Of a DNA stretch of 64,000 nt, positions 62,867-64,000 are shown in pieces. Numbering within the stretch: the first letter of the stretch is position 1; the number at the start of each line of letters is the position of its first letter. The position numbers and the translations under genes were made by a program. The DNA is taken from contig JAITUC010000038.1 in assembly GCA_031286585.1 (NCBI GenBank), forward strand, positions 1 to 64,000. The letters run 5' to 3'. The notes beneath the pieces were generated by a model. That model worked only from the letters and a program-made list of their open reading frames with translations. It ran no database searches and was not told the DNA's origin. Source of the stretch: Delftia acidovorans (GTDB taxonomy: Bacteria > Pseudomonadota > Gammaproteobacteria > Burkholderiales > Burkholderiaceae_C).

Positions 62867-64000
62867 CTACTTGTTGAGCCACACGAAATACGTCATGAGA
62901 GCGAACACGCCCAGCAGCATGACCAACGCGTAGTGATAGAGATAGCCCGACTGCAGCTTGCGCACCCACTGGCCGATGCGGCCGATGAGCTTCCACGAAC
63001 CGTTGACGATGGCGCCATCGATGATGGCCTGGTCGCCGACCTTCCAGAAGAAGCTGCCGAAGGCGCGTGCACCACGGGCGAAGATGTTCTCGTAGACCCA
63101 GTCCACGCCGTACTTGCCTTCCAGTGCCTGGTAGACACCGATCTTCTGCATGGCCGACTTGATGGCCGCAGGGACTTCGGGCTTGACCATGTAGAACAGA
63201 TAGGAGACGACGACGCCTGCCAGTGCCAGCCAGAACGGCGCGGCCGTAAAGCCGTGCAGCGCCATGGGCACCCAGCCGTGGATCTTCTCGGCCAGTTCGG
63301 CCATGGCGCCGTGCTTTGCGCCATCGACGTGGATCACGCCCTTGAAGAAGTCACCGAACAGCATGGGCATCAGCGCCAGGGCACCGATCACCACCGAGGG
63401 GATGGCCAGCAGCATCAGCGGGCCGGTCACGACCAGGGGCGACTCGTGCGGCTTGGCATCGTGGCCATGGCCGTGGTGGTCGTCGTGGGCATGGTGGTCA
63501 TCGTGGTGCGCATCAGGATTCTGGTCGTAGCGCTCCTTGCCGTGGAAGACGATGAAGTACAGGCGGAAGGAGTAGAAGGCCGTGATGAACACGCCGGCCA
63601 GCACCGCGAAGTTCGCGAAGCCGGCGCCCGGCAGGTTCGTGGCGTGCACGGCCTCGATGATGGCGTCCTTCGAGTAGAAGCCCGAGAAGAAGGGCGTGCC
63701 GATCAGCGCCAGGTTGCCCAGCAGGAAGGTGATCCAGGTGATGGGCATGTACTTGCGCACGCCGCCCATCCAGCGGATGTCCTGGTTGTGGTGCATGCCC
63801 ATGATCACCGAGCCGGCGCCAAGGAACAGCAGGGCCTTGAAGAAGGCGTGGGTCATCAGGTGGAACACGGCCACCGAGTAGGCCGAGGCGCCCAGGGCCA
63901 CGGTCATGTAGCCCAGCTGCGACAGCGTGGAGTACGCGATCACGCGCTTGATGTCGTTCTGGATGATGCCCAGCACGCCCATGAACAGCGCCGTGATGGA
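62867..64000 (-). CDS. nuoL: NADH-quinone oxidoreductase subunit L, C-terminal part
   Basis: The gene runs off the right edge; the last ~377 residues are visible. They include NDIKRVIAYSTLSQLGYMTV, LMTHAFFKALLFLGAGSVIM, SKDAIIEAVH and the long C-terminal region that in NuoL carries the lateral helix. A His/Asp-rich loop (HHDDHHAHDDHHGHGHD) is encoded around 63456-63512, between two TM segments. NuoL is the distal proton-pumping subunit of complex I. The stop lies 17 bases before the nuoM start. Confidence 0.95.
   Translation of the reverse strand, partial: SITALFMGVLGIIQNDIKRVIAYSTLSQLGYMTVALGASAYSVAVFHLMTHAFFKALLFLGAGSVIMGMHHNQDIRWMGGVRKYMPITWITFLLGNLALIGTPFFSGFYSKDAIIEAVHATNLPGAGFANFAVLAGVFITAFYSFRLYFIVFHGKERYDQNPDAHHDDHHAHDDHHGHGHDAKPHESPLVVTGPLMLLAIPSVVIGALALMPMLFGDFFKGVIHVDGAKHGAMAELAEKIHGWVPMALHGFTAAPFWLALAGVVVSYLFYMVKPEVPAAIKSAMQKIGVYQALEGKYGVDWVYENIFARGARAFGSFFWKVGDQAIIDGAIVNGSWKLIGRIGQWVRKLQSGYLYHYALVMLLGVFALMTYFVWLNK

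Overview
The window is GC-rich bacterial chromosome. From about 1.2 kb to the right end it reads as a beta-proteobacterium of the Comamonadaceae; Delftia or a close relative is the best guess. The evidence is the orphan Bug/TctC-type binding proteins, an IPTL-CTERM protein, the nuoN-DUF2818-DUF1178 gene order, a MexF/CeoB-type efflux operon, and strongly G/C-biased third codon positions with long shadow frames. The first ~1.1 kb is different. It holds the start of hom, a dsbC and a REP element, all of which look like Pseudomonas. They follow a Comamonadaceae-like xerD in the order xerD-dsbC-hom that is known from Pseudomonas. The left end is therefore either a horizontal acquisition anchored on xerD or an assembly chimera.

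Layout. 0-3.3 kb: hom (partial), dsbC, xerD and a Bug-family binding protein, all on the minus strand. 3.6-9.2 kb: an AEC transporter, then a LysR regulator divergent from a sodium:solute symporter and an agmatinase-family ureohydrolase, then an AraC regulator; this looks like a guanidino-compound uptake and hydrolysis cluster. 9.4-19.6 kb: a dCache-PAS4-GGDEF cyclase; queG divergent from and overlapping tsaE; amiC; two paralogous glycine-zipper lipoproteins flanking a dedA gene; mutL. 19.6-23.0 kb: Bug protein, M20 amidohydrolase and LysR. 23.0-31.2 kb: a tripartite RND efflux operon (OMF, RND, MFP, llpE-like) with a divergent LysR, in the ceoR-llpE-ceoAB-opcM order of Burkholderia.

31.5-40.0 kb: gdhA, a class C beta-lactamase-fold hydrolase, a two-domain methylglyoxal synthase, two lipoprotein-like alpha/beta hydrolases, a 268-bp nested inverted-repeat element, and an ankyrin-repeat gene. 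40.0-44.8 kb: a YeeE/YedE sulfur transporter with an exported thiosulfate sulfurtransferase, a Bcr/CflA exporter, and miaA. 44.8-52.9 kb: an ABC ATPase and FtsX-like permease, then an IPTL-CTERM protein, a broken collagen-like gene, a glycosyltransferase and a cysteine synthase-like enzyme, then a CrtC/AttH-like protein. The last may be the original partner of the ABC pair. 52.9-53.5 kb: a parDE toxin-antitoxin pair. 53.6-58.3 kb: a complete liv-type ABC operon (livG-livF-binding protein-livH-livM). 58.9-64.0 kb: the 3' end of the nuo operon (nuoL partial, nuoM, nuoN, DUF2818, DUF1178).

I saw no rRNA or tRNA genes, CRISPR arrays, intact insertion sequences or prophage genes. The most unusual items are the Pseudomonas-like left end, the nested inverted-repeat element at 38.05-38.32 kb, the duplicated methylglyoxal synthase, the LlpE-like protein without a catalytic serine, and the collapsed collagen-like gene inside the split ABC/AttH neighbourhood. 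I did not find a clear undescribed defence or conflict system.
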